Of a stretch of 64,000 bases of DNA, positions 51,414-61,081 are shown one piece after another. Position 1 is the first letter of the stretch; each line of letters begins with the position of its first letter. The DNA comes from Aquirufa rosea. GTDB lineage: Bacteria; Bacteroidota; Bacteroidia; Cytophagales; Spirosomataceae. The notes beneath the pieces were generated by a model that ran no database searches, was not told the origin of the DNA, and saw only the letters and a program-made list of their open reading frames with translations. The translations under genes were made by a program, and so were the position numbers. The stretch spans positions 160,572-224,571 of the forward strand of contig NZ_SDHY01000006.1 of NCBI RefSeq assembly GCF_004118285.1, written 5' to 3'.

Positions 51414-53549
51414 TTATACGGCCGATTCACTGGAAGCATCATCCGAGCCACTTGGCTCTTCTTTCTTCGCAGCTTTAGGCTTAGTTTTTCTGACTACTTT
51501 TTTCACATCTGGAGTCTCCGGAACTTGATCAGCTTTCTCTGCTATATCTCGTTCATCTTTAGCTTCCTTACGCTTTTTCTCGGTTTCTCCATTGATGTAC
51601 TCTTGGTAGGAAGTCAACTGCGCAAAAGGACGAGGCCCCACTAATGCTTCCAAATCACTTTGAAAGAGCACTTCTTTTTTCAATAATTGCTCAGCTAGAA
51701 TAATCAATTTGGACTTCTTCGAACGTAACAAAGCTAAAGTTCTCTTGTAGGCCTCTGCAATAATCTTGCGCACTTCCTCGTCGATTTCTCTGGCTGTAGT
51801 TTCAGAGTACGGCTTATTAAATTGGTATTCCGTTCCTTTGGAATCGTAGTAAGAAATATTACCCAACTTATCATTCATACCGTAAACCGTCACCATGGAA
51901 TAGGCCAATTTGGTAATTCTCTCCAAATCGTTTTGTGCACCAGTAGATACCTTTCCAAAAATAATCTCTTCAGCAGCACGCCCCCCTAATGTCACACACA
52001 TCTCATCCATTAATTGCTCTGTTCGATACAAAAACTGCTCTTTTGGCAAGTATTGAGCATAACCTAAGGCTGCCACTCCACGAGGAACAATAGATACCTT
52101 TACCAGTGGATTGGCGTGCTCTAAGAACCAACCCGCTATGGCATGCCCCGCCTCATGGTGGGCCACAATATTCTTTTCTTCGGGAGAAATCAATTTGTTT
52201 TTCTTCTCCAATCCACCAATCACTCGGTCCATCGCCTCTTGAAAATCAGTCATCTCCACGGCAGCTTTGTTTCTTCTGGCTGCAATCAAAGCTGCCTCAT
52301 TACAAACGTTGGCAATCTCTGCACCTGCAAAACCCGGGGTTTGAGCTGCAAGTTCTTTTACATCTACTCCATTGGCTAATTTTAATGGCTTGATATGTAC
52401 CTTGAAAATAGCCTCGCGACCAATGATATCGGGTTTATCAATGCTAATCGTACGGTCAAAACGCCCTGGTCTTAACAAGGCAGAATCCAATACATCTGGA
52501 CGGTTAGTAGCCGCCATGATGATGATACCAGAATCAGTCGCAAATCCATCCATCTCTACCAATAAAGAGTTCAATGTATTCTCGCGCTCATCATTAGCAC
52601 CTGGCATGGAACCCCTACCTCTGGAACGACCTACGGCATCAATCTCATCAATGAAAATAATACAAGGTGCTTTTTCTTTGGCTTGCTTAAACAAATCACG
52701 TACTCGGGCAGCTCCTACCCCCACAAACATCTCCACAAAATCGGAACCAGAAAGGGAGAAAAATGGCACCCCTGCCTCTCCAGCCACGGCTTTCGCTAAT
52801 AAGGTTTTACCAGTTCCCGGAGGGCCTACTAACAAGGCTCCTTTCGGTATTTTACCTCCTAGATCCGTGAATTTTTTTGGATGTCTTAGAAACTCAACTA
52901 TCTCTTGAATCTCCTCTTTAGCCTCATCCAATCCTGCAACATCATTAAAGGTGATACGTACTTTAGACTCACCTTCAATCAAAGTCGCCTTACTACGGCC
53001 AATATTGAAGATTTGTCCACCGGCACCACCCCCTGCTCCCATTCGGAAGAAAAGGAAATAAAAACTTAATCCCATCAAGATGAAAAAGCCCCATGTACCC
53101 AGCCAATCTAACGGTCCTGTACGCGTTTCTGGCTTAGCCATAATCTGCTCATTGCGAGGGAAAGTTTTCTGTCTATCTTCCAAAAAGCGCTCAAAACCCT
53201 CCTTGGAGATGATTTGAAACTCAAAATGAGGCCCTTGTTTCACGGTAATTAGACCTTGCGGAGAGTTTTTAAAATATTTATTCACAAAAGTGGGCTTCAA
53301 GCTTACTTCCACCAATTTATCATTGACGATTGTCACACTTTCTACCTCTTTTTGAATCAACATTGACTCGAATTGCTTTTGAGAAATTTCCTGAAGTGTT
53401 CTTTGTTTGGTAAAGAAGAACATGCTCACCACCGCGATCATCAGACCGATGACCATCCAACTTTGCATGCCTCCAACGGGTTTTTTAGGTAATCGAGGAG
53501 GAATTCCTGACCTCTTAGTATTCTTTGAATTGTTTAATTGTTTTGCCAT
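51414..53549 (-). CDS. ftsH: ATP-dependent zinc metalloprotease FtsH
   Basis: A 711-residue membrane AAA protease. Helices about 28-46 and 150-170 enclose a periplasmic domain. Walker A is [14 protein letters not shown] (about 240), Walker [17 protein letters not shown] (about 295), followed by the second region of homology with [18 protein letters not shown]. The zinc site is [12 protein letters not shown] (about 465). A Lys/Glu-rich C-terminal tail extends past the usual end. It degrades misfolded membrane and some soluble proteins. It follows rsfS by 77 bp. Confidence 0.98.
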   Translation of the reverse strand: MAKQLNNSKNTKRSGIPPRLPKKPVGGMQSWMVIGLMIAVVSMFFFTKQRTLQEISQKQFESMLIQKEVESVTIVNDKLVEVSLKPTFVNKYFKNSPQGLITVKQGPHFEFQIISKEGFERFLEDRQKTFPRNEQIMAKPETRTGPLDWLGTWGFFILMGLSFYFLFFRMGAGGGAGGQIFNIGRSKATLIEGESKVRITFNDVAGLDEAKEEIQEIVEFLRHPKKFTDLGGKIPKGALLVGPPGTGKTLLAKAVAGEAGVPFFSLSGSDFVEMFVGVGAARVRDLFKQAKEKAPCIIFIDEIDAVGRSRGRGSMPGANDERENTLNSLLVEMDGFATDSGIIIMAATNRPDVLDSALLRPGRFDRTISIDKPDIIGREAIFKVHIKPLKLANGVDVKELAAQTPGFAGAEIANVCNEAALIAARRNKAAVEMTDFQEAMDRVIGGLEKKNKLISPEEKNIVAHHEAGHAIAGWFLEHANPLVKVSIVPRGVAALGYAQYLPKEQFLYRTEQLMDEMCVTLGGRAAEEIIFGKVSTGAQNDLERITKLAYSMVTVYGMNDKLGNISYYDSKGTEYQFNKPYSETTAREIDEEVRKIIAEAYKRTLALLRSKKSKLIILAEQLLKKEVLFQSDLEALVGPRPFAQLTSYQEYINGETEKKRKEAKDERDIAEKADQVPETPDVKKVVRKTKPKAAKKEEPSGSDDASSESAV

Positions 53550-53626
53550 TGCTATCTATTTGGGCTTGTAACAACCTAAGGGAATGAATAAGTTTCTTTT
53601 GGGTTAAAAAATCTACAAATGAACTC

Positions 53627-54013
53627 TTATAGATCCGGGACAAGTGTAAATTTCGCATCTCCCCACAACTCTTCTAATTTAAAAAATGCGCGCTTCTCCT
53701 TTAAAAACACATGTACAATTACATCGTAATAATCCATCAAAATCCACTCTCTATTGGCCTTACCTTCAATGGCATGAGCATGTAATTTACCTGCTTCCCA
53801 AATCTCCTTGTCCACGGAATCAGCAATCGCATCAATTTGCGTATCGGAAGTACCTGAGCAAATAACAAAGAAATCGGTGAAGGCATTGTGAACACCACGT
53901 AAGTCAAGTACCATAATCTCCTGTGCTTTCTTTTCTTGCATCCCCTTGATAACCCAGCTCACAATTTCTTCAGATATATCTTGTTTAGGGGACTTAATGG
54001 AACTTTTACGCAT
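53627..54013 (-). CDS. rsfS: Ribosomal silencing factor RsfS
   Basis: A 128-residue RsfS/Iojap protein: IMVLDLRGVHNAFTDFFVIC (about 35-54), SGTSDTQIDAIADSV, EGKANREWILMDYYDVIVHVF (about 83-103) and YRLEELW-like FFKLEELWGDA. It binds L14 and blocks joining of ribosomal subunits under starvation. It lies upstream of ftsH on the same strand and diverges from birA. Confidence 0.95.
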   Translation of the reverse strand: MRKSSIKSPKQDISEEIVSWVIKGMQEKKAQEIMVLDLRGVHNAFTDFFVICSGTSDTQIDAIADSVDKEIWEAGKLHAHAIEGKANREWILMDYYDVIVHVFLKEKRAFFKLEELWGDAKFTLVPDL

Positions 54014-54064
54014 ATAATGTTTTGATCTAAATGTTGTAGAGAACTATCTTAACGATTAAAAATT

Positions 54065-54109
54065 TAATTTTGTTCTATCAAACCTAAAATTACAAATAAA
54101 TTTGAACAA
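54065..54109. promoter_or_regulatory. Overlapping divergent promoters of rsfS and birA
   Basis: On the minus strand TTG (54109-54107), 20 bp, TAGGTTTG (54086-54079) is a full consensus promoter for rsfS. On the plus strand TAATTTTG (54065-54072) is a -7 match for birA without a well-spaced TTG. The rsfS -33 box lies inside the first codons of birA. Confidence 0.7.
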
Positions 54110-54890
54110 TTACCACGCTCCTACCCAGTTCGTAGGCAAAACGGCGAAATACCTCGCTAGTTGTCCATCCACCAATTCCCTGGCTTTTCAGGAATCCTTG
54201 GACATGCTTCTACCCGAAGGATATGCCTGGGTAGCAGGACATCAAACAGCTGGGAGAGGACAAAGAGGTAACACTTGGCAAGCAGAACCTGACCAAAATT
54301 TATTACTGTCCTATTTACTAAAACCACCCCATCATTTACTGGAAAATCAGTTCTTTCTGAGCAAGGCCGTGGCACTTGGTATCATCCATGGATTACAAGA
54401 TTGGGCCAAAATCCATTTTGGCGAAAAATTACCCTTGTCCATTAAGTGGCCTAATGACATTTACTTAGAAGGCAAAAAACTGGGAGGCATCCTGATAGAA
54501 AATAATTTTCAAGCAGGCCAATGGACCTTTTCCATCATAGGCATTGGTTTAAATATCAATCAAACTAACTTCGCCGACCTGCGAGCTTGCTCCTTGAAAT
54601 CTTGGATGAAGTCACCTCAACCCTTCGACCTGCTAGACATTTACCAGCATATTTCAATGGGTATAGAACAAAAATACTTACATTTTTTAGAGAAAAAATT
54701 CTATTTATTGGACGAAATTTATCATAGTCAATTATTTAGATTCCAAGAATGGCATAGCTATCAAGACAAAAATCACATATTTACTGGTAAAATTCTAAGG
54801 GTCAACGATCAAGGGCTATTAATCATGGAGAAATCCAGTGGAGAACAAGCCTATGAAATCAAGGAATTAAGTTTTATTTTTAAGGACTAA
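54102..54890 (+). CDS. birA: Biotin--[acetyl-CoA-carboxylase] ligase
   Basis: A 262-residue ligase without an N-terminal DNA-binding domain, so it should not act as a repressor. Motifs: CPSTNSLAFQES (about 21), GHQTAGRGQRGNTW (about 46), LSIKWPNDIYLEGKKLGGIL (about 123, key Lys in KWPND) and IGIGLNIN (about 147). The start is TTG at 54102; the first in-frame ATG would remove the STN motif. It attaches biotin to carboxylase carrier proteins. Confidence 0.94.
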   Translation: MNNYHAPTQFVGKTAKYLASCPSTNSLAFQESLDMLLPEGYAWVAGHQTAGRGQRGNTWQAEPDQNLLLSYLLKPPHHLLENQFFLSKAVALGIIHGLQDWAKIHFGEKLPLSIKWPNDIYLEGKKLGGILIENNFQAGQWTFSIIGIGLNINQTNFADLRACSLKSWMKSPQPFDLLDIYQHISMGIEQKYLHFLEKKFYLLDEIYHSQLFRFQEWHSYQDKNHIFTGKILRVNDQGLLIMEKSSGEQAYEIKELSFIFKD

Positions 54891-54910
54891 GCTTAGCCAT
54901 TACTTTGTCC

Positions 54911-56572
54911 ATGATTGACCACTACCGCAGTAACCTTGACAATTTTCTGTATTGGGCAGAACATTGCCCACATAAAGTTTATTTGAAACAACCTGTTGGC
55001 AAATCCTATCTGGATTATACCTATGGGGAAGTAGCCGACCAAATATTGCGTGTAGCCAATCATTTAAAGCAACAGCTGGATGTTCAAAAGCCCCAACATG
55101 TGGGTATTTTATCCAAAAATTGTGCCCATTGGATTATGGCTGATTTGGCCATTGCAGCCGCGGGCGCTATTTCTGTTCCATTTTATCCTACCCTAAGCGC
55201 AGAACAGTTGAATCAGGTTTTGGTGCATTCCGACTGCCAAATCCTTTTTGTAGGAAAACTAGATCTCTGGGATAGCCTAAAAGAAGGTATTCCTTCCCAT
55301 ATCCAACTAATTTTTACTCCTGAACATAGCAATCTAATTTCAGAAGAACATTGGATGAGTATCGTCGCCCAGAACGACATCATACATCCTATTCATGAAG
55401 CTAATGGAGATGAGCTAAGTACCATTGTATACACTTCTGGTACCACTGGTTCTCCCAAGGGGGTGATGCTCCACCACAAGGGCATTATTCAAGCCATTAA
55501 TTTGGCCAAGAAAGCAGCCTATCTGCAGTCTGAGAATAATCGCTTCATTTCCTATTTGCCTCTTTGCCATATAGCAGAGAGAAACTTTGTTGAATTTGCG
55601 GGTACGGCTTCAGGAGGTACTATCTATTTTGTGGAATCACTCGACAGCTTCAAAGATAATTTAGTATCCTGTAGGCCTACGCATTTTTTAGCTGTTCCAA
55701 GGATATGGGCCAAATTTCGGGAGGGAATCCTACAAAAAATAGGTGGCCAAAAACGATTGGATTTACTCTTGTCTATACCCATTGTTCGAAACCTCATTCA
55801 AAAGAAAATCCAAAAAGGACTAGGGCTAGACCAAACCAAATTGAATGTTACAGGAGCAGCACCCATGCCCACCGAATTATTAATTTGGTTTCAAAAACTG
55901 GACATCGTCATTCAAGAGGCATATGGCATGACAGAAAACATGGGATTTAATTCCCTAATGCCTCGAGATCAAATGCGCTTGGGAACTGTGGGAAGACCTT
56001 GGCCAACCTGTGAGGTGCGCCTTGACCCAGATTCGAATGAATTACTCATGAAGGCCGACTACAATACTTCAGGATATTATAAAGAACCCCAATTAACGGC
56101 CGATCTTTTTGATGGACCTTGGCTCAAAACGGGTGATATGGCAGAATTAGATGAGGAGGGCTATATTTCCATCATAGGTCGAGTAAAAGATAATTTCAAG
56201 ACCAGCAAAGGTCAATACGTGGTTCCCGCTCCTATCGAAAACATGATTCTATCACATGAGTGGATTGAGCAGGTCTGCGTGGTAGGTAGCAATTTACCCC
56301 AGCCGGTCGCCCTCATTGTGTTAAACTCTGAAGGGAAAAAAGCGGATAAAACGGCCCTTGAATTGACCCTAGATGGTATCAGAAGTAATCTACAACCACA
56401 TTTTAAGAAATACGAGCATCTGGCCAAAATGATTGTCCTCAAGGAAGACTGGACCATTGAAAACCAATGCATTACGCCAACCTTGAAAATTCGTCGACAC
56501 GCCATTGAGAAAAAGTTTCAGGATCAATTAGAGCATTGGCACCAACATCCTTCCACCATTCTTTTTGAATAA
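54911..56572 (+). CDS. Long-chain acyl-CoA synthetase (AMP-forming)
   Basis: A 553-residue adenylate-forming enzyme from ATG 54911 (a TTG two codons earlier is also in frame). Motifs: TIVYTSGTTGSPKGVMLHHKG (P-loop, about 174), IQEAYGMTENMG (about 338), LKTGDMAELDEEGYISIIGR (about 404) and a C-terminal KTSKGQYVVPAPIEN. These match FAA1/FadD-type ligases that activate fatty acids with CoA. It starts 20 bp after birA. Confidence 0.93.
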   Translation: MIDHYRSNLDNFLYWAEHCPHKVYLKQPVGKSYLDYTYGEVADQILRVANHLKQQLDVQKPQHVGILSKNCAHWIMADLAIAAAGAISVPFYPTLSAEQLNQVLVHSDCQILFVGKLDLWDSLKEGIPSHIQLIFTPEHSNLISEEHWMSIVAQNDIIHPIHEANGDELSTIVYTSGTTGSPKGVMLHHKGIIQAINLAKKAAYLQSENNRFISYLPLCHIAERNFVEFAGTASGGTIYFVESLDSFKDNLVSCRPTHFLAVPRIWAKFREGILQKIGGQKRLDLLLSIPIVRNLIQKKIQKGLGLDQTKLNVTGAAPMPTELLIWFQKLDIVIQEAYGMTENMGFNSLMPRDQMRLGTVGRPWPTCEVRLDPDSNELLMKADYNTSGYYKEPQLTADLFDGPWLKTGDMAELDEEGYISIIGRVKDNFKTSKGQYVVPAPIENMILSHEWIEQVCVVGSNLPQPVALIVLNSEGKKADKTALELTLDGIRSNLQPHFKKYEHLAKMIVLKEDWTIENQCITPTLKIRRHAIEKKFQDQLEHWHQHPSTILFE

Positions 56573-56621
56573 TTTATTGGACCCTAAATTAATAGCTGGT
56601 CTTTTTGACTAAATTAGTTGC

Positions 56622-58028
56622 ATGAGACGCCTAGTTCCGCCTAATGTTGTCATGATCAGCTTGTTCCTATTCCTAGGCATAGGCTCCAAAACATCCCTTT
56701 GGGCGCAGATGGTGCCGATTGATAGCATCCATTTTAAAGGTAATGAGCGAACTAAAAGAAGCATCCTCACCAGAGAATTAGATTTTAAAGTTGGCGATGT
56801 ATTGGACCTTAATGAGATCGATCAAAAACTGGAGTTGAGTCGACGAAAACTCATGAATACCAATTTATTCATTTGGGTTCGTTCAGAATACCACCTTTCT
56901 CCCGCAGGTAAATTAATCATCCATTTTGACCTTTTGGAGCAATTGTATTTATTGGGGTATCCAGTATTTCAATTGGCCGACAGGAATTTAAATGAATGGT
57001 GGGCACGCGGTCATCCACTGGACAGAGCCATTTATGGAATCCATTTTTTGCATAGCAATTTCCGGGGCAGAGCCGAAAAACTAATGCTCAAGGCAGAAAC
57101 TGGCTTTACCCAACGCATAGAATTTTCTTATAGCAATCCCTATGTAGACCGAAAAAAGACCCTTGGAGTAGGTTTTAACGTAGATTATACCACTAGCAAA
57201 AACATTGCCTACAAGACACAAGCGGACACCCTGGTCTATTTGGGCTCAGATAATATATTAAGGGAAAAATGGAGCGGAGGTCTCAGTTTCAGGAAGCGTT
57301 TTCGCTTTTACGATTTCCAAATTTTAGAAATCAAATACACCCATAATGTAGTGGCAGATACCATTACGCGCCTAAATCCTGTTTACTTCCAGGGTAAGTC
57401 AAACGAGCAGAATTTCATGCAGATTGGTTACACTTTCTCTTATGATTTCAGGGATTTTGTCGTCTATCCTTTGATCGGAAAAAAGATTGACATCAGCTTC
57501 CAAAAATATGGTGTGTTAGCTCAGGATGAAATCAATTTTTGGGAGATGACGGCTGGCTTATCCTATTTTTTCGATCTAGGTAAAAAGGTTTATTTCAGTA
57601 GTCAATTCAAAGGAAAAATCACTCAAGAAGGTGCTACAGTACCCTATGCCAATCAACGAGGATTGGGTTACCGCAATGAGGTAGTCCGTGGATTTGAGCT
57701 CAAGGTAATCGATGGGACTGATTATTTCCTTTCTAGGAATACCTTGAAATACCAACTATTTAAACAGATCATTCCCCTGAGCTTTATCCCATATAAACAG
57801 TTCAATCAAATGCCCCTATCCATCTATCCAACCGCTTTTTTTGATTTTGCTTATGTTAACCAGGAGAATCGCATGGAGACGAAAAGTGTTTTCGCCAACA
57901 AATGGTTGTTTGGTTATGGACTGGGGTTAGACGTGGTGACCTATTACAATTTTGTATTAAAGATGGCCTTACCGTTTAATAATGGAGGGAAGTACGGTTT
58001 CGTAGTTGGACTTGGACGTGAGTTCTAA
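56622..58028 (+). CDS. Omp85-family outer-membrane protein with one POTRA domain
   Basis: A 468-residue protein with an N-terminal signal (about 1-29, ending LWAQ), one POTRA domain (about 32-110: IDSIHFKGNERTKRSILTREL) and a C-terminal barrel with alternating strands, ending FVVGLGREF with a terminal Phe. The single POTRA and short length separate it from BamA (five POTRAs) and make it a TamA/TPS- or surface-lipoprotein-assembly-like Omp85 of unknown cargo. It follows the acyl-CoA ligase by 49 bp. Confidence 0.82.
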   Translation: MRRLVPPNVVMISLFLFLGIGSKTSLWAQMVPIDSIHFKGNERTKRSILTRELDFKVGDVLDLNEIDQKLELSRRKLMNTNLFIWVRSEYHLSPAGKLIIHFDLLEQLYLLGYPVFQLADRNLNEWWARGHPLDRAIYGIHFLHSNFRGRAEKLMLKAETGFTQRIEFSYSNPYVDRKKTLGVGFNVDYTTSKNIAYKTQADTLVYLGSDNILREKWSGGLSFRKRFRFYDFQILEIKYTHNVVADTITRLNPVYFQGKSNEQNFMQIGYTFSYDFRDFVVYPLIGKKIDISFQKYGVLAQDEINFWEMTAGLSYFFDLGKKVYFSSQFKGKITQEGATVPYANQRGLGYRNEVVRGFELKVIDGTDYFLSRNTLKYQLFKQIIPLSFIPYKQFNQMPLSIYPTAFFDFAYVNQENRMETKSVFANKWLFGYGLGLDVVTYYNFVLKMALPFNNGGKYGFVVGLGREF

Positions 58029-58032
58029 AAAA

Positions 58033-58060
58033 AAAGCCAGTCAAAGACCGGCTTCTTTTT
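58033..58060 (+). terminator. Terminator after Omp85 gene
   Basis: AAGCC (58034-58038) and GGCTT (58050-58054), with an inner GTC-AAA-GAC, followed by CTTTTT. The stem is short with one mismatch. Confidence 0.65.
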
Positions 58061-58224
58061 AAAATACCTAACCACTAATAATCTTAAATATTGCTAGTTT
58101 GACTTATCAAACTTAAAAATCGTTGTACAAAAATAACACTATTTTTCTAAAAATTGAATATATCAAATTTGATTTTTTTTAATTTTATCCATCGGTAAAT
58201 TTATCACCCTAGAATTCCTACCTA

Positions 58225-58806
58225 ATGCATCACAAAACAGGCTTTTTTAGAATATTTAAGGCATTTATTACGATTATCAGTTTATTGATAATTAGCCATG
58301 CCTGTCAGACAAGCACAGATAAACAAGAAGCCAATCAGACTAGCAGCAATCCTCAAAAAGAAGCTAAACTAAAAGCCTGGGATGCCAGCACTCCCCTATT
58401 AAAGCGAATCACCTTGGGCACAGAAGGGGTTGTCAGAAATGTTTTTTGGGGACAGGATATAGCGCAATTAGGCGAAAAAGTAGAATTATCAGAAACCCAA
58501 CCCAGCATGGGTAAATCGTATACCCAGTTTTTCGATGATACGGATTTAAACTTCGTGGACATCACCTACATACCCGATGAAAACAATAAGGTAAAGAGTA
58601 TCATGTTGAATATTTTCCTTGAAGAGCAGGACGAAGTTCTAGACCTAACCAATGACTTCAAACAATACCTGAGTAACATCTATGGCAATGGCCGAGGAAA
58701 TGCCAAAAAGATCATTTGGAAAAATGAAAATACCCAGGTCATTTTAGAGGATGTAGGTACTCCCAAAGACCCAGGTATTCAAGTAACTTATTCGAAAATC
58801 AATTAG
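58225..58806 (+). CDS. Putative lipoprotein, unknown function
   Basis: A 193-residue protein with a signal ending at a lipobox cysteine (LIISHACQTS, Cys about 34). The mature part is acidic and polar, with VVRNVFWGQDIAQLGEKVELSE and KKIIWKNENTQVILEDVGTP suggesting mixed alpha/beta folding. I do not recognise the family. It converges on ilvE, and the two stop codons overlap by 4 bp. Confidence 0.75.
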   Translation: MHHKTGFFRIFKAFITIISLLIISHACQTSTDKQEANQTSSNPQKEAKLKAWDASTPLLKRITLGTEGVVRNVFWGQDIAQLGEKVELSETQPSMGKSYTQFFDDTDLNFVDITYIPDENNKVKSIMLNIFLEEQDEVLDLTNDFKQYLSNIYGNGRGNAKKIIWKNENTQVILEDVGTPKDPGIQVTYSKIN

Positions 58807-59855
58807 ACCTTCCAAATCCACTGACGGGTATCTGCTACCTCGCCTAGGCGAATCTGATTGATTTCATGGAATACTTTGGATGAGAAATCGCTTTCTTTTC
58901 TAGCAGGTAATTCATAATCTTTACCTTCAAAAGCAATCACCTGTATAGGAGCAATTACTGCGGCAGTACCTGCACCGAATGCTTCAGTTACCGCACCCGA
59001 TTGAATACCTTCTACCAACTCCTTTACAGAAAGAGGCCTTTCCTCCACTTTCATTCCCCAGTCTTTGGCTATTTGTAAGACCGACTTGCGAGTCACTCCG
59101 TCTAAAATTGTATCTCCCGTAGGTGCTGTCACTAGAGCCCCATTCACCACAAACATCAAGTTCATCGTACCGGCTTCCTCCACATATTGGTGGGTGGCAG
59201 CGTCCGTCCAGATAATCTGATCATAACCTGCCTTGTTGGCTTCTTGAGTTGGAAATAATGAGCCACCGTAATTTCCTGCATTTTTAGAAAATCCTACTCC
59301 CCCTTTGGCAGCACGGATATATTTTGTCTCTACACGTACACGCAATGGCTTGGCATAGTAAGAACCCACTGGGCAAAGGAAAATAATAAACTTATAAGTC
59401 GTAGATGGCGAAACACCCACATATTCATCCGTAGAGAACATAAAAGGACGAATGTACAAAGAGCAACCTTCTTTGGCAGGAACCCAAGCTTTGTCCATTT
59501 GTAATAACTGACGCAATCCACCTAAAAATATCTCCTCAGGTACCTCTGGCATGCACATGCGCACGGCCGACTTATTAAAACGCTTGAAGTTTTCTTCTGG
59601 ACGAAATACCAAAATCTCATCTTGCTTGGAACGATAGGCTTTCATTCCTTCAAATATAGCCTGACCATAATGCAAAGACATCATGGCAGGTTGATAGGTC
59701 AATGGCCCATAAGGCTGGATGGTCACCTTTTGCCAAGCACCATCGGCATAATCCGCTACTAACATATGGTCAGCAAAACTGCGACCGAAAACTAAATGAT
59801 CAAAATCAACCTCTGAGATTCGAGATTGGGCTATGGGTTTTATTTCTATTTGCAT
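58803..59855 (-). CDS. ilvE: Branched-chain amino acid aminotransferase
   Basis: A 350-residue fold type IV PLP enzyme. Motifs: PAMMSLHYGQAIFEGMKAYR (about 57-76), the PLP-lysine region KGGVGFSKNAGNYGGS (about 184), EEAGTMNLMFV (about 222) and TPTGDTILDGVTRKSVL-like APTGDTILDGVTRKSVLQ. It belongs to the longer (BCAT type II) group. It transfers amino groups between branched-chain amino acids and 2-oxoglutarate. It follows the adenosyltransferase gene by 18 bp. Confidence 0.96.
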   Translation of the reverse strand: MQIEIKPIAQSRISEVDFDHLVFGRSFADHMLVADYADGAWQKVTIQPYGPLTYQPAMMSLHYGQAIFEGMKAYRSKQDEILVFRPEENFKRFNKSAVRMCMPEVPEEIFLGGLRQLLQMDKAWVPAKEGCSLYIRPFMFSTDEYVGVSPSTTYKFIIFLCPVGSYYAKPLRVRVETKYIRAAKGGVGFSKNAGNYGGSLFPTQEANKAGYDQIIWTDAATHQYVEEAGTMNLMFVVNGALVTAPTGDTILDGVTRKSVLQIAKDWGMKVEERPLSVKELVEGIQSGAVTEAFGAGTAAVIAPIQVIAFEGKDYELPARKESDFSSKVFHEINQIRLGEVADTRQWIWKV

Positions 59856-59873
59856 CTTATTGAATATATATGG

Positions 59874-60428
59874 CTATCTACCTGAATTCCAAGGAATCTC
59901 TGGGATCCCCAATAAATGATGTAAATAGCGGCACATCATAAATAAATAATCGGATAATCTGTTTAAAAATGCGATGGATATCTGAAAAGCTTCTTCCTTC
60001 TCTTCGGCTTGTACCCATCGGATAAGGCTGCGTTCTGCACGGCGACATACGGTTCTACAAACTTGAGCTAATGCAATTGTTTCATGACCGCCGGGCAGAA
60101 TAAAGACTCGCATGGGTGTCAAGACATCATCCATTTCATCAATTAAACCTTCCAAAGCCACAATATCGTGAAGCTCTAGAAGCTTCATATTACCCAAAAA
60201 ATCCGTAGAATCACAGGCCACATGTGCTCCAAGAACAAATAAACTAGCCTGAATTCCTAGGACTTTGGCATGTAATGGATCCGAAAGACGGGTGTTCAAT
60301 AATCCTAAATGAGCATTTAACTCATCTATATCTCCCATGGCATCAATTCTCAAATCTGATTTTGAGACGCCATTCCCGTCAGCTAAGCGCGTAAAGCCTT
60401 TATCTCCGTTTTTTGTGTAGATCGCCAT
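59874..60428 (-). CDS. Cob(I)yrinic acid a,c-diamide adenosyltransferase (PduO type)
   Basis: A 184-residue protein: YTKNGDKGFTRLADG (4-18), KSDLRIDAMGDIDELNAHLG (about 23-42) and PGGHETIALAQVCRTVCRRAER (about 111-132). All are signatures of the PduO-type ATP:cob(I)alamin adenosyltransferases. It makes adenosylcobalamin in the cytoplasm, implying use of B12 enzymes. No cobalamin riboswitch is visible upstream. Confidence 0.95.
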   Translation of the reverse strand: MAIYTKNGDKGFTRLADGNGVSKSDLRIDAMGDIDELNAHLGLLNTRLSDPLHAKVLGIQASLFVLGAHVACDSTDFLGNMKLLELHDIVALEGLIDEMDDVLTPMRVFILPGGHETIALAQVCRTVCRRAERSLIRWVQAEEKEEAFQISIAFLNRLSDYLFMMCRYLHHLLGIPEIPWNSGR

Positions 60429-60447
60429 GGCAATGTAGTATAAGACA

Positions 60448-60478
60448 CAAATCTACTTTTTTCGAGCCTGAATAACAA
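60448..60478 (-). promoter_or_regulatory. Promoter of adenosyltransferase-ilvE operon
   Basis: On the minus strand TTG (60478-60476), 20 bp, TAGATTTG (60455-60448). The match to the -33/-7 consensus is exact; the start codon is 20 bp past the -7 element. Confidence 0.8.
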
Positions 60479-60523
60479 GAATGAGGCATAATTATCATTT
60501 TCAACGGTGAAAGAAAATAAAGA

Positions 60524-60555
60524 TTAGGTCAGATAGATTTTCAGACCTAATTTTG
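60524..60555 (+). promoter_or_regulatory. Inverted repeat over -7 box upstream of the 60575 gene
   Basis: TTAGGTC (60524-60530) and GACCTAA (60544-60550) form a 7-bp dyad with a 13-bp centre. The right arm overlaps TAATTTTG (60548-60555), an exact -7 match. No TTG lies 20 bp upstream. Confidence 0.5.
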
Positions 60556-60574
60556 TGCACATTTTAATCAACAT

Positions 60575-61081
60575 ATGTCGATCGATCATTTTTTCTCTCG
60601 AGTATGGAGAATCATTTCCCTAGTCGGTTTTGGTGTCTCTCTCTTATTTATCTACCGTGGCCTACCCGATCCAACTGCCGTGCATTTTGGCGAAACGGGT
60701 CGTGGAGATGGATTTTTACCGAAAGAAGAAGTGTTTTATCTGACGGCCGGGATCATTACCTTGATCAATATGCTAGCCTTATTGTTGATTAAAAACATCC
60801 AAAAAATACCTGCTGCTCAATTCCTTTCTTTGTTTTCAGCTTTTCAGAAAAAAGGACCAGAAAATATAAAAGCCATTGTCGGACATTGGTTACACATGTT
60901 GCCCGCCCTGATCAACACTTATATGATTTTGGTATTAAGAGCCTTGCTTTTATTGAACGATGAAAGAACTTATAACCAAGATTTTTCCTACTATCCAAGC
61001 TTAGGAATCGTCTTATTACTCCTTTGGCTTATTTATTTGCCTGTTCGTTTGTTCTCCTTAGCAGATGAATCTGAAAACTAA
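60575..61081 (+). CDS. Small polytopic membrane protein with DUF1648-like motif
   Basis: A 168-residue protein with four hydrophobic segments (about 9-28, 48-68, 107-128 and 140-160). Between the first two is YRGLPDPTAVHFGETGRGDGFLPK, which resembles the loop of DUF1648 proteins (P-x-H-F-x-G-x-D). Function unknown. Its stop codon shares one base with the queA start (TAATG), so translation is coupled to queA. Confidence 0.72.
   Translation: MSIDHFFSRVWRIISLVGFGVSLLFIYRGLPDPTAVHFGETGRGDGFLPKEEVFYLTAGIITLINMLALLLIKNIQKIPAAQFLSLFSAFQKKGPENIKAIVGHWLHMLPALINTYMILVLRALLLLNDERTYNQDFSYYPSLGIVLLLLWLIYLPVRLFSLADESEN

Noticed and set aside
52372..52908. 178-codon plus-strand frame
   Set aside because: Antisense to the ftsH ATPase domain, which is strongly conserved; no independent signal.
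60429..60574. Possible cobalamin riboswitch before the adenosyltransferase gene
   Set aside because: The promoter is 20 bp from the start codon, leaving no room for the aptamer.
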